Of a stretch of 22,709 nucleotides of DNA, positions 1 to 6,780 are shown one piece after another. The stretch covers positions 1 through 22,709 of the IMG/VR virus record IMGVR_UViG_3300042549_004616; one strand, given 5' to 3'. Made by a program: the position numbers and the translations under genes. Below the pieces are notes generated by a model, which worked only from the letters and a program-made list of their open reading frames with translations, searched no databases and had not been told where the DNA came from. This DNA is from a virus. Positions within the stretch are counted from its first letter, which is position 1. Every line of letters begins with the position of its first letter.

Positions 1-963
1 ATTTTCATCAAATCCAACATATTGATGCACCCATCTTTTAATAATGTTAAGGATGTTATCAAATGGTTGTCCTGCAATTGATATATAGTGATATGGTATC
101 TTTTCAATCAACTTAGCTGCGGCTATCACTTTCTCTTTAGAGTTAAAGACTTTGGCAAAAGACCCTTTTGCAATCTCGTTAATCTTAATTCCACTAATAT
201 TTGCCAACATACGATTTCTTTGATCGCCAAGATCCATCTCTGTATCTAAATATAGGACTGGAATATCATAAACTTCCGAAACATATTTTGCAACATTAGT
301 AGAGATAACACTTTTACCGACACCAGTTCTAGCACCTATTAGGGTGACTGACTTTCTTCTAAGGCCACCTCCGATAGCTTCGTCAAATCTAGGAAAACCC
401 GTAGGAATGCCAAGATAATCAGAGGGATTATTAATAAGATACTCAACATACTCATCAATGTCTTCGCCAAGAAGAACAGTCTTGTTATTTTGCTCTTTAT
501 ATGCAAGTGAAGTAATTTCCATGATTGGGGTTTCAACCATGCCAATAATATCTTCTACACTTTCATCGCCTGTAACTTTAGCCATAGACTTGTCACAGAT
601 AGATAATGTCTTCTTAATATCTCTAGCTAATTTAAGTTTAGTTAGTTTAGCTGCAAATTTAGGGATGTTGTCTTTATTGATGGGGAAATTAAAAAGCGAC
701 CGGATGAAACTCATCTCGGTCGATTTATTAATTAGTTCATATACACCCAATTTCTGGGCTGTTGAGAATATAGAGAGATATTCAATATTCTGATTATTGT
801 TGATAACGTCTTGCAAGCATGTAAATATAACCTGATTTAATTCGTGGCTAAAGTATTCTGCTTGCAAGAAATCGAGTTCAACATAAACTTCCAGTCCGAA
901 CTGACAGATGCCAGCTAAGACGGCACGTTCAACTGGTAAATTCTGCAATTCGGACTGGCTCAT
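1..963 (-). CDS. DnaB-like replicative DNA helicase (C-terminus cut by window edge)
   Basis: The reading frame is open from ATG at 963 to the window edge, giving 321 codons with no stop. Residues 1 to about 120 look like the DnaB N-terminal helical domain (VERAVLAGICQFG start). About residue 180 onward is the RecA-fold helicase core: GIPTGFPRFDEAIGGGL, then Walker A GARTGVGKS (210-218) and YLDTEM, whose Glu242 sits where DnaB proteins carry the H1a catalytic glutamate. Walker B and the arginine finger lie beyond the window. By family knowledge this is the hexameric helicase that unwinds DNA at the fork and loads primase, comparable in role to T4 gp41. It follows the coiled-coil gene by one base, so it is probably co-transcribed from the promoter at 1656-1684. 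The family call is firm. Whether the protein is full length cannot be judged here. Confidence 0.93.
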   Translation of the reverse strand, partial: MSQSELQNLPVERAVLAGICQFGLEVYVELDFLQAEYFSHELNQVIFTCLQDVINNNQNIEYLSIFSTAQKLGVYELINKSTEMSFIRSLFNFPINKDNIPKFAAKLTKLKLARDIKKTLSICDKSMAKVTGDESVEDIIGMVETPIMEITSLAYKEQNNKTVLLGEDIDEYVEYLINNPSDYLGIPTGFPRFDEAIGGGLRRKSVTLIGARTGVGKSVISTNVAKYVSEVYDIPVLYLDTEMDLGDQRNRMLANISGIKINEIAKGSFAKVFNSKEKVIAAAKLIEKIPYHYISIAGQPFDNILNIIKRWVHQYVGFDEN

Positions 964-964
964 A

Positions 965-1345
965 TTAATTCACTCCATAAAACTTTTTTACAAGACGAGG
1001 CAATTGATGATAAGCAGAAACTATTTTATCTGCCTGATCTTGTGCTAGTTTACGATTTTCTAACGCTACATTCTTTTCAGAAATAAGTTGATTATTCGCT
1101 TCAAGCAATCTCTTGTTTGAATCTAATATACTATCAGTATAAGCTTGCATCTCCGCAAGTTGTAGTTCATATTCAAGAACTTCTTTATCCAGCTCTCTAA
1201 TTCGATTCTTTAGTTCATCTTCTGTCGATGTTCCGTATTGACGATTAGCAAGCTCATAGATATGAATGGTTTCAATTTGAGCCAATGCATCTTTAATAAT
1301 ATCAAGTTGATTATATACATTTAACGGATTCTTTTCTTCGCCCAT
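965..1345 (-). CDS. Coiled-coil protein of unknown function
   Basis: I place the start at ATG 1345 (MGEEKNPLN) and not at the upstream in-frame ATG at 1444. AAGGAG lies about seven bases ahead, and the longer form would overlap the preceding gene by almost 90 bases. The 126-residue product is strongly helical. Roughly residues 35-105 are rich in Glu, Leu, Lys, Asn and Gln with heptad-like spacing, suggesting a long coiled coil, and the C-terminus is basic (PRLVKKFYGVN). There is no enzyme motif, signal peptide or membrane segment. It sits one base upstream of the DnaB-like helicase gene, so a helicase partner or loader is possible, but this is only a position argument. Confidence 0.75.
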   Translation of the reverse strand: MGEEKNPLNVYNQLDIIKDALAQIETIHIYELANRQYGTSTEDELKNRIRELDKEVLEYELQLAEMQAYTDSILDSNKRLLEANNQLISEKNVALENRKLAQDQADKIVSAYHQLPRLVKKFYGVN

Positions 1346-1355
1346 TATATTCTCC

Positions 1356-1583
1356 TTAAGGGTAAATTCTATAGATTGGATACGGGTAGTATACAGGTTG
1401 GTATGTTTGAACCTGCACTGGTACATAGATTGTTCTAGGCACAATTACATATTGTGGTTGTTGGACTACATATTGATATTGGACTACGATTGGTTGAGGT
1501 TGCTGAACCACAACTGGAATTTGTGGATTAACCACAAACAATTGACCTAACGACATTGCTGCCAGTGCTACTAGTGTATTCAT
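1356..1583 (-). CDS. Small Pro/Val/Gln/Tyr-rich exported-looking protein
   Basis: The product has 75 residues, of which only two (both Arg) are charged. Residues 1-18 are hydrophobic and resemble a signal or anchor segment, though without the usual positive n-region. From residue 19 the chain is a low-complexity run of V, Q, P and Y in units such as VVQQPQ, VQYQY and YPYPIY, ending IYRIYP. Short Pro/Tyr-rich secreted proteins of this style occur in planctomycete genomes. I cannot name a family. A -35/-10 promoter lies just upstream, so it is the first gene of its transcript. The nearest AGGAG is 13 bases before the ATG, which is far. A four-codon ORF (MGDK) fills that space and ends in an ATGA overlap with this start. 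The opposite strand is not coding. Confidence 0.68.
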   Translation of the reverse strand: MNTLVALAAMSLGQLFVVNPQIPVVVQQPQPIVVQYQYVVQQPQYVIVPRTIYVPVQVQTYQPVYYPYPIYRIYP

Positions 1584-1629
1584 TTGTCACCCATTTCTCC
1601 TATGATTGTGCTACTAATTATTCTATATG

Positions 1630-1660
1630 ATACTATACAGTAAAACGCTATGAATAGTAT
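1630..1660. repeat. Inverted repeat overlapping the -10 box (possible operator)
   Basis: ATACTAT at 1630-1636 and ATAGTAT at 1654-1660 form a 7-bp inverted repeat (8 of 10 when extended) with 17 bases between. The right arm overlaps the -10 box of the promoter at 1656-1684 and the left arm lies in the leader. A repressor site is possible but not shown. Confidence 0.35.
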
Positions 1661-1684
1661 AAATCCTATTTTGAAATATGTCAA
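1656..1684 (-). promoter_or_regulatory. Sigma70-type promoter for the 75-residue gene, coiled-coil gene and helicase
   Basis: On the minus strand TTGACA (1684-1679) is followed after exactly 17 bases by TATACT (1661-1656). The -35 is perfect and the -10 matches 5 of 6. The -35 overlaps the stop codon of the dUTPase gene. The predicted start is near 1648, giving a leader of about 65 bases. It is one of three such promoters that fall in non-coding gaps. Confidence 0.8.
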
Positions 1685-2127
1685 GACCCCGAACTCCCAA
1701 ACCCGTTTTCTCCGCGAGAAGTTTCGCTTAGGTTGTCAACGGCAACAGGAGTAAAGTCTGGAGAGTATTGAATTAAAATCTGAGCAATTTTATCTCCAAA
1801 ATTAAAAATTTGATATTCATCACTTTCGTTGACGAGTAAAACCTTCACCTCTCCTCTGTATGGCGAATCAATCACTCCAGCCATAGTATCGATCCCCTTC
1901 TTAACTGCGTGACCAGAGCGGGGCCAAATTAGCCCAACAAACCCCTTTGGAATAGCCAACGCAATGCCAGTTGATATAAGCCTACGTTGCCCCGGAGCAA
2001 TTGTAATTGTTTCCTTTTCATCATTGTATAAATCCAATCCAGCGTCAAATGTGTTAGCTTTATCTGGAAGTTTTGCAGTGGATGTAAGTAACTTAACTGC
2101 TAATTCGCGACTTTCAAAAATGCTCAT
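1681..2127 (-). CDS. dut: Deoxyuridine triphosphatase (dUTPase)
   Basis: This trimeric-type dUTPase hydrolyses dUTP to dUMP and PPi, keeping uracil out of phage DNA and feeding dTMP synthesis. All five family motifs are visible in the 148-residue product: I, DAGLDLY (28-34); II, PRSG (69-72); III, GVIDSPYRGEV (84-94) with the catalytic Asp87 and base-stacking Tyr90; IV, GDKIAQ (111-116); and V, RGENGFGSSG (138-147), the flexible C-terminal arm. Length is typical. The start is ATG 2127, overlapping the TGA of the upstream gene as ATGA, with AAAGGA ahead of it. A longer frame from 2148 has no support. It works with the dCMP deaminase and ribonucleotide reductase encoded at 8621-11289. Confidence 0.97.
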   Translation of the reverse strand: MSIFESRELAVKLLTSTAKLPDKANTFDAGLDLYNDEKETITIAPGQRRLISTGIALAIPKGFVGLIWPRSGHAVKKGIDTMAGVIDSPYRGEVKVLLVNESDEYQIFNFGDKIAQILIQYSPDFTPVAVDNLSETSRGENGFGSSGS

Positions 2128-2570
2128 GATTTTCCTTTCAATAAACAAGATTCACAACGATAATACTCTCTAGCATATATTGGTAAAACTGATTCAGACT
2201 TTCCACATAGTTGACATTGCTGCTCTACTTTATTTTCATTTATAGATTTTCGATTTCTTTCAACTAGATCAACTTTAGGAGTTTTTACATCTTTAGCTTC
2301 GCTTCCATCATCTAGGAATTGATTCACTCTTTTTTCAATTGTTATAGTTTGTTTCTTATTAATTTTACTATTCATAGCATTTGATTTTTGCATTGTAAAT
2401 TGCCCAATATCAAATTTACTATTTGTCTTTTCTACGATTAAAGTCTGTTTTGGTTGCGGTTGTGATTCTAACGCTTCTAGAACATCCATCCCCATCCTGA
2501 TTAAATCAAAGTCGTTTGTAGCTTTTCCTCTTTGAATTAATTTTTCAGCTTTATCTTTAAGATCGTTCAT
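2124..2570 (-). CDS. Protein with C-terminal four-cysteine zinc ribbon
   Basis: ATG 2570 (MNDLKDKAEK) is preferred over the upstream start at 2597 because GGAAGGA precedes it at a sensible distance and the overlap with the upstream gene falls to 14 bases. The 148-residue product has a helical N-terminus (1-35), a polar middle (36-115) and a C-terminal CxxC-16-CxxC module (Cys119, Cys122, Cys139, Cys142) that should bind one zinc. The module lies directly at the end of the chain, as in small nucleic-acid-binding ribbons. I do not recognise the family. The stop overlaps the dUTPase start, so the two are probably translationally coupled. Confidence 0.75.
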   Translation of the reverse strand: MNDLKDKAEKLIQRGKATNDFDLIRMGMDVLEALESQPQPKQTLIVEKTNSKFDIGQFTMQKSNAMNSKINKKQTITIEKRVNQFLDDGSEAKDVKTPKVDLVERNRKSINENKVEQQCQLCGKSESVLPIYAREYYRCESCLLKGKS

Positions 2571-3039
2571 AGCTTTTGTTCCTTCCCATATTTTCAAGAA
2601 CCTTCATGGCAGTCTCTACCGATCCAATTGTCGCTTCTCCCGCTAATATTCTAGCCTCAGATGTTGTTTTGAGCATTTGTAATTTCAATCCTGATTTATG
2701 ATTTCTGATGGCTGAATGATATTTTTCTTCCCATTTTGCGTATTTGTCATGACTAACGCCTGTAACAATATACCATATACCCTGTTCTGCCCAAGCCTTA
2801 ACAGCCTTCTCTCTTGCTATAATGCTTTTGAGATGCATAAGGTATTGATTGAGTAAGAAAATTGAGGCTTGATAGTCTGGAAATGTCATGGATTTTAATT
2901 CTTCGCGAGAGTATTGCAGTATCTTTCCCACCTCCTCTGTTTTATCCCCAAAGCCAGTACCATACTCTATTTTACTCTCTGTAATCCAATTGTCAATATT
3001 TTCATGGAATTTTTTTATCTTTTCTTCTAATTCCTCCAT
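2557..3039 (-). CDS. Hypothetical helical protein
   Basis: The 160-residue product starts at ATG 3039 behind GGAG at nine bases. It overlaps the nuclease gene upstream by 13 bases and the zinc-ribbon gene downstream by 14, so it belongs to the same transcript. The sequence is mostly helical and charged, with a Trp-rich middle (AVKAWAEQGIWYIVTG, about 79-94). No motif, signal or membrane segment is visible. Position between a nuclease/recombinase pair and dUTPase suggests DNA metabolism, but the sequence alone does not show this. I do not recognise it. Confidence 0.75.
   Translation of the reverse strand: MEELEEKIKKFHENIDNWITESKIEYGTGFGDKTEEVGKILQYSREELKSMTFPDYQASIFLLNQYLMHLKSIIAREKAVKAWAEQGIWYIVTGVSHDKYAKWEEKYHSAIRNHKSGLKLQMLKTTSEARILAGEATIGSVETAMKVLENMGRNKSYERS
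2969..2996 (-). promoter_or_regulatory. Candidate internal sigma70-type promoter
   Basis: TTGACA (2996-2991), a 16-base gap and TAAAAT (2974-2969) lie near the 5' end of the gene at 2557-3039. They could drive the zinc-ribbon and dUTPase genes. The match is inside coding sequence, so chance is a real alternative. Confidence 0.3.
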
Positions 3040-3440
3040 ATCTTACTTCTCCACTCTTCAATAGATTCGTTATGGAATAGCTCTATCAATTCTAAATTAT
3101 TTATTTCACACCACTTCTTCTTGTCTCTGTCTCTAGCCTGAGCTTTATAAAAATCCATTTTATTCTTAAAAAAGAAATTATTAAATTCTGTATGCTGCTC
3201 CCCGTGAACTTCAACAATAAGTTTTCTTACAGGAATAAAAAAATCCGCCTTTAGGGTGGATTTTCTAGTTGATGTTTTTGTTCCGGGCAATATTAGTTCT
3301 TCTAAAATCCTATCATTAGGATATTTGTCTTTTAAAAGATCTTTAGCTTTATTGTGTAGTCCAGATCTTTTTTCTGTATCTACAATATTATTACTTGGAA
3401 TCCATGAATATTCTTGTGAATCCAATCCTATAATTTTCAA
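3027..3440 (-). CDS. PD-(D/E)XK-type endonuclease (DUF559/Vsr-like)
   Basis: The 137-residue product has a compact nuclease core. Candidate acidic residues are Glu47/48, then KADFFIP with Asp66, then IVEVHGEQH with Glu77, Gly80, Gln82 and His83, and a later helix-strand stretch DRDKKKWCEINNLELIELF. This D-10-E-V-x-G-x-Q-H layout is that of very-short-patch-repair-like and DUF559 nucleases. A role in recombination or resolution is suggested by its place directly after the recombinase gene. The start appears to be TTG at 3440, preceded by AAGGA at nine bases and overlapping the recombinase stop as TTGA. No in-frame ATG occurs before about residue 95. Substrate is unknown. Confidence 0.8.
   Translation of the reverse strand: MKIIGLDSQEYSWIPSNNIVDTEKRSGLHNKAKDLLKDKYPNDRILEELILPGTKTSTRKSTLKADFFIPVRKLIVEVHGEQHTEFNNFFFKNKMDFYKAQARDRDKKKWCEINNLELIELFHNESIEEWRSKIWRN
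3237..3263 (-). terminator. Terminator-like hairpin inside the nuclease gene
   Basis: Read on the minus strand, AAATCCACC and GGCGGATTT pair around CTAAA (3263-3241) with one A-C mismatch, followed by seven T (3243-3237, partly in the stem) and ATT. The form is that of an intrinsic terminator, but it encodes the nuclease strand around Asp66, so function is uncertain. Confidence 0.3.
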
Positions 3441-4465
3441 TATAACATTTCCTTGACTTTAGATTCTAGAGAGAGGTATGCCTCTGGATGTTCCTTGAGA
3501 TAATTGTATGCCTTCTCTTGTCCCTGCACCTTGACTTTTTCAGACTCAATAAAATCTAGATTATACCAAGACCCAGCTACTGAAATTAAACCAAGGTCAA
3601 TAGCAATCATAAGAATCTCTTGAACTTTATCAATCCCATGCCCAAAACGAATCCAGCTTTCACAGGCTTTGTGAGGCGCGCCAATTGAAGAACATAAAAT
3701 ATCCCAAGTTACTTTTAATCCAATAACATTTTTATTCTCTTTTGTACTTCCTGATGACTCCCAAGGAGTTACACTCTTCACTTCCATACGTGTATCTGCT
3801 TGGAATTGAATTTTTACTCCACCATCTGCCATCTTACTTTTTCCGTATCCACTTGTATTTGTAATCATGTGAGTGATTAAGATGATTAAGCACTTTTGAT
3901 TTGGAACTGTTTGTCCTAACTTTTTAACAAAGTCTGAAAGAATCTTTGGGAGTCCCGGCCTTGTCATTCCGCTAATATCCTCATCAAGATCTCGCAAAGG
4001 TATAAGAGATGAGATAGAGTCAATAACTAAAACACATCCTTCATTTTCTTTTGCTGATACAAGTTTTCTGGCGATGTCTAGGAATGTTTCCGCTGGTAAA
4101 GGCTCATCTCCAGATCTAATTACTTGAACTTTAGATGGGTCGATACCCGGAACTTCGAAGTTCATTTCTTTTAGTCGCCCTTCAACGTCAAGATAAATGA
4201 TCTTGCGTCCAAGAGCTTGACAGTTGGCGATAATCTGCATAGTGGTTGTAGTCTTGCCTACTTTTGGGGGGCCAGAAAGAATCATCCAAGACCCCTCTTT
4301 AACGCCACCACCAAGAGCTAAATCAATAGCAGGGCTAATAGATATATTCTTATAACTTCTCTTCTGTTCTAAAACTTTATCGCCAGTCGTTACATAGTCG
4401 CCATATTTTTTGATAAAATCTTTATCCATCTTTGAAGTTGCTGATTCTTCATTGGTCGTCGCCAT
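3437..4465 (-). CDS. RecA/UvsX-like recombinase
   Basis: This is a homologous-recombination ATPase that should coat single-stranded DNA and catalyse strand exchange. In the 342-residue product I see Walker A GPPKVGKT (65-72), YLDVEG (91-96, Glu95 in the place of the RecA catalytic glutamate), Walker B VLVIDSISSL (145-154), THMITN (198-203), and GGVKIQFQADTRM (215-227), which corresponds to the RecA L2 DNA-binding region and its end. Length fits phage recombinases. I chose ATG 4465 behind AAGGA at eight bases over an in-frame TTG at 4471. It overlaps the upstream gene by 17 bases, and its stop overlaps the nuclease start. A candidate promoter about 90 bases upstream (4555-4582) could give it independent expression. 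Confidence 0.92.
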   Translation of the reverse strand: MATTNEESATSKMDKDFIKKYGDYVTTGDKVLEQKRSYKNISISPAIDLALGGGVKEGSWMILSGPPKVGKTTTTMQIIANCQALGRKIIYLDVEGRLKEMNFEVPGIDPSKVQVIRSGDEPLPAETFLDIARKLVSAKENEGCVLVIDSISSLIPLRDLDEDISGMTRPGLPKILSDFVKKLGQTVPNQKCLIILITHMITNTSGYGKSKMADGGVKIQFQADTRMEVKSVTPWESSGSTKENKNVIGLKVTWDILCSSIGAPHKACESWIRFGHGIDKVQEILMIAIDLGLISVAGSWYNLDFIESEKVKVQGQEKAYNYLKEHPEAYLSLESKVKEMLY

Positions 4466-4901
4466 TTTCAATTTCCTTCAATTTTTGTATTAATGTTTTA
4501 GTTCCAAATGATTTTCTAGGTCTGAACTCAAGTGGTTCTACTTTTATTACTTCCATTGTAACATGCTTTGGGGCATTGTCAAGAGCGTATTTTATTTTTT
4601 CTATATCTTTTTTTACATTTCTCGCCCCTAAAGAAATTGTCTTTGATCCGCTTTTAGATTTAATAAATTTAATTACAGGCTCTTCACCGTACTCTTTAAT
4701 TAATTTATTTGCTAATGAGACTTGTCTTATATATATTTTTTTCCACTTTGGTAGGTTCCAAAATTTATATGGTAAGGTTCCAGCCTTTTCATGTGTTGCT
4801 TGCTTTTGACATACAATTTCTGCAACATACTGGGCAGAAGTACAAAAATCCCCGGTTGACGGGGATTTGTATTTGCTTATCTCTGTTCTTTGCTTTGACA
4901 T
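4449..4901 (-). CDS. Conserved-looking phage protein of unknown function
   Basis: The 150-residue basic product has a distinctive N-terminal half: SPSTGDFCTSAQYVAEIVC, then a WNLPKWKKIY patch and a helix with EYGEEPVIKFI. Lys and Arg are frequent and there are two Cys (20 and 31) but no complete zinc site. No signal or membrane segment. It overlaps the upstream gene by 25 bases and the recombinase gene by 17, so it is part of the recombination transcript and might be a recombination or DNA-binding accessory. That is inference from position. The ribosome site is weak (AAAGAAAA). Confidence 0.75.
   Translation of the reverse strand: MSKQRTEISKYKSPSTGDFCTSAQYVAEIVCQKQATHEKAGTLPYKFWNLPKWKKIYIRQVSLANKLIKEYGEEPVIKFIKSKSGSKTISLGARNVKKDIEKIKYALDNAPKHVTMEVIKVEPLEFRPRKSFGTKTLIQKLKEIENGDDQ
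4555..4582 (-). promoter_or_regulatory. Candidate internal promoter ahead of the recombinase
   Basis: TTGACA (4582-4577), a 16-base gap and TACAAT (4560-4555) lie inside the upstream gene. A start near 4548 would give a leader of about 80 bases for the recombinase. It is intragenic, so confidence is limited. Confidence 0.4.
4844..4868 (-). terminator. Terminator-like hairpin inside the 5' end of the 150-residue gene
   Basis: AAATCCCCG and CGGGGATTT form a perfect 9-bp stem around TCAAC (4868-4846 on the minus strand), with T continuing to 4844 (five T in all). It lies about 35 bases after the start codon. The U-tract is short and the sequence is coding. Confidence 0.35.
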
Positions 4902-5362
4902 TTACAATTTTCTTTACATCTTTTTTTATACATCATATTTTCATTGTCTGGAGTTAGCTCTCTAACTTCTTCATTTTCAGCAAGGGCAAATTCTGGCCAA
5001 TGAAATTTTTTGACATATATTTTGTTGTCTTCTTTTAGAATACCAAAACACATATATTTATATGTCATTGTATCATTGCCTGTAATATCTTTTGATATAC
5101 CTCTAGATATTAGAAAATTATTAAGTCCATTTTTATCTTCAAATATTGTTTCTTCTGGCATACCCGGACATATGACTTTAACTTCAGTAATCTGTAAATT
5201 ATTATTATTACAGTATATTTTTAATCTAGTCCAAGGATCTTTTTGATCCTCAACATCAAAATCAGAAATTGCAGAAGTTCCATCACTTAAAATGCATCGC
5301 CATAGTATTTCGCCGCTATGTAATAATTTGATTGTATGAGGAGTATATTTAGTACAAATCAT
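4877..5362 (-). CDS. Hypothetical protein
   Basis: The 161-residue product starts at ATG 5362, which overlaps the upstream TGA as ATGA behind GGGATGGA. It looks like a mixed alpha/beta protein with an Asn run (YCNNNN, about 50-55) and a Cys-containing basic tail (KKRCKENCKCQSKEQR). The C-terminal cysteines are too close for a standard ribbon. No family recognised. It is coupled to the small gene upstream and overlaps the next gene by 25 bases. Confidence 0.7.
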   Translation of the reverse strand: MICTKYTPHTIKLLHSGEILWRCILSDGTSAISDFDVEDQKDPWTRLKIYCNNNNLQITEVKVICPGMPEETIFEDKNGLNNFLISRGISKDITGNDTMTYKYMCFGILKEDNKIYVKKFHWPEFALAENEEVRELTPDNENMMYKKRCKENCKCQSKEQR

Positions 5363-5586
5363 TTTCCATCCCTGATTTTATGAATATAGGGAACGGGTTT
5401 TTTTGCCGCATCTTCGCGTCTTTTGAATGCGGTTTCATCTGCTCTCATTGATGCTTCTTGTGTCATAGCAATAAATGCAGTGTCCTTTTTCTTCGCAAAT
5501 ACATCGAATGTAGTCGGAGAAGGGGTTTGATTTACATTTTCTTGGCTTTGCTTTGGTTCGTTGACTGGTGTTTTCTTCTTTGCCAT
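5359..5586 (-). CDS. Small basic disordered protein
   Basis: The 75-residue product is Lys-, Gln- and Thr-rich with a Pro-rich stretch (EPKQSQENVNQTPSPTT) and a charged helix (MRADETAFKRREDAAKK). It is likely disordered with one helix. No motif recognised. AAAGGA lies seven to eight bases before ATG 5586, and the stop overlaps the next start as ATGA. Confidence 0.7.
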   Translation of the reverse strand: MAKKKTPVNEPKQSQENVNQTPSPTTFDVFAKKKDTAFIAMTQEASMRADETAFKRREDAAKKPVPYIHKIRDGK

Positions 5587-5587
5587 T

Positions 5588-5944
5588 TTAGAATCCTTTA
5601 TTTATAAATGCTCTTCTTGCTTGTGTTAAGAATACTTCTCTACGAGTTTTGAGATATTCTACATATTTATCAAATATTGCCTTATCCACTTTTTTAAACT
5701 GGAAGTTGTATGCGTTTATTTTATTCATATCCATTCCATAAGGATCAAACAGTTCGCCTCTTCCATGCTTAACGTAATAATTAGAGCTAATTCTATCATT
5801 TTCCTTGTTGTGTAATTCAATAATTTTAGCAACTGCTACATTTTTTTCACATAAATAACCAGCTTTATCAAGATATACTGATTCTACAGTATCTTCTTCT
5901 GGTATAAATAATCCTTCTAAATTTTCATTTTCATTTCTTGACAT
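5588..5944 (-). CDS. Hypothetical protein
   Basis: The start is ATG 5944 (MSRNENENLEGLFIP), sharing a base with the upstream TAA as TAATG. A longer frame from 5998 would lie inside the upstream gene. The 118-residue product is acidic at the N-terminus and basic at the C-terminus (YLKTRREVFLTQARRAFINKGF), with several Tyr and Asn. No family, signal or membrane segment is visible. Two bases separate it from the next gene. Confidence 0.7.
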   Translation of the reverse strand: MSRNENENLEGLFIPEEDTVESVYLDKAGYLCEKNVAVAKIIELHNKENDRISSNYYVKHGRGELFDPYGMDMNKINAYNFQFKKVDKAIFDKYVEYLKTRREVFLTQARRAFINKGF

Positions 5945-6177
5945 TATGTTCCACTCAGTCCTTCCAATTTCTCTTTGACTTTTTGCACGCAATTCCATTT
6001 ATCAAAACCAACTACATGTATTTCCCCATTGTCGGCCATTCCATATTCTTTAAATAGATCAGCACAGTCTACTTCTATTGGATCATAACTACCATCCGAT
6101 AACATCCTATATATATAGACTTTGAATTTCATTACCCCCATATGAGGCCCAACATTTATCTTTTCTCTATTTATCAT
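5944..6177 (-). CDS. Small hypothetical protein
   Basis: The 77-residue frame starts at ATG 6177, which overlaps the FmdB-like gene's TGA as ATGA. An alternative start is the ATG at residue 16 (MKFKVYIYRML, position 6132), which has GGGGGT immediately ahead and gives a 62-residue protein. The conserved-looking core (KFKVYIYRMLSDGSYDPIEV) is present in both. It looks like a small beta-rich protein. Function unknown. Confidence 0.65.
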   Translation of the reverse strand: MINREKINVGPHMGVMKFKVYIYRMLSDGSYDPIEVDCADLFKEYGMADNGEIHVVGFDKWNCVQKVKEKLEGLSGT

Positions 6178-6515
6178 AGTTTTCCCGTTTCTATATATTT
6201 AGCTTTCTTCTCTGTAGTCAAGCTGGCTATTTTTTTTAAGTCCTGCCTGTCTTGTCTTTTATTTAATTTGTCTACTGTACCATCTTTTGCCATTTTCTCT
6301 TCTAGTCCGTATCTTCCAAGAGCTTTGGCGTTTTTTTCAGCTAATTGCCCTAGCGTCTTGACCTCTTTATTTATTATAACGGGAGGACCGTCTAAAACAA
6401 CCGATAATCCATCCAGTTCGCAAAAAGGACACTGTTTTTTCAGAGGCTCTTTTATACTGTGAAATTGTTCAAATTCTTCTTTGCATTCGCAACATCTATA
6501 ATGATAAGTTGGCAT
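6174..6515 (-). CDS. FmdB-family zinc-ribbon protein
   Basis: The N-terminus MPTYHYRCCECKEEFEQF, followed by a second knuckle CPFC (Cys29, Cys32), is the FmdB-type zinc ribbon: MPxYxYxC, then CxxC spaced about 18 residues on. Zinc ligands are probably Cys8, Cys11, Cys29 and Cys32. The remaining 80 residues are helical, charged and not part of the known ribbon. FmdB ribbons are common in bacteria and phages as small putative regulatory or RNA/DNA-binding proteins, and no firm biochemical role is known. The total of 113 residues fits the family. A good Shine-Dalgarno (GAGGA) precedes ATG 6515. Confidence 0.85.
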   Translation of the reverse strand: MPTYHYRCCECKEEFEQFHSIKEPLKKQCPFCELDGLSVVLDGPPVIINKEVKTLGQLAEKNAKALGRYGLEEKMAKDGTVDKLNKRQDRQDLKKIASLTTEKKAKYIETGKL

Positions 6516-6516
6516 A

Positions 6517-6780
6517 TTATTCCTCTAATAAATATTCATTCGGATCATATTCTCTATATTCTTCCCCACTCCATATTAAGAATGTTCTATAACTTTCTCT
6601 ATATGCAATTCTTTCCTCTTCTGATAATTTAGATTCATCTAGTAACATTTCATAAAATTGAATAAAATCATCATTGATATATAAGGACTCTTGTTTTATA
6701 TCTTGAGTTTCTGATTCATAATATACTATGGAGCCAATTAAGGCTCCACAGATTAGTATAACGGGTATGATCTTCTTCAC
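6517..6780 (-). CDS. Small membrane-anchored or secreted acidic protein
   Basis: The start is GTG 6780, overlapping the PhoH stop as GTGA. The 87-residue product has a short positive n-region (MKK) and a hydrophobic segment (IIPVILICGALIGSIVYY, 4-21), then a strongly acidic soluble part ending EYDPNEYLLEE. It is either a cleaved export signal or an N-terminal membrane anchor. A cysteine at residue 11 lacks a good lipobox. Function unknown. Confidence 0.7.
   Translation of the reverse strand: MKKIIPVILICGALIGSIVYYESETQDIKQESLYINDDFIQFYEMLLDESKLSEEERIAYRESYRTFLIWSGEEYREYDPNEYLLEE

Noticed and set aside
1514-1532. TTTGTGG/CCACAAA inverted repeat near the start of the 75-residue gene
   Set aside because: Short, coding, and explained by the Val/Asn/Pro/Gln codons of the low-complexity protein.
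3237-3250. Seven-T run in the nuclease gene as a programmed -1 frameshift site
   Set aside because: The zero frame is complete and carries the whole nuclease core. No extended alternative product is visible.
5200-5225. Asn-run palindrome (CTGTAA...TTACAG) in the gene at 4877-5362
   Set aside because: Arises from an AAT/AAC repeat encoding four Asn. No sign of regulation.
6728-6752. Hairpin TGGAGCC-TTAATT-GGCTCCA in the small membrane-protein gene
   Set aside because: No T-tract follows and it lies in coding sequence. It could be chance.
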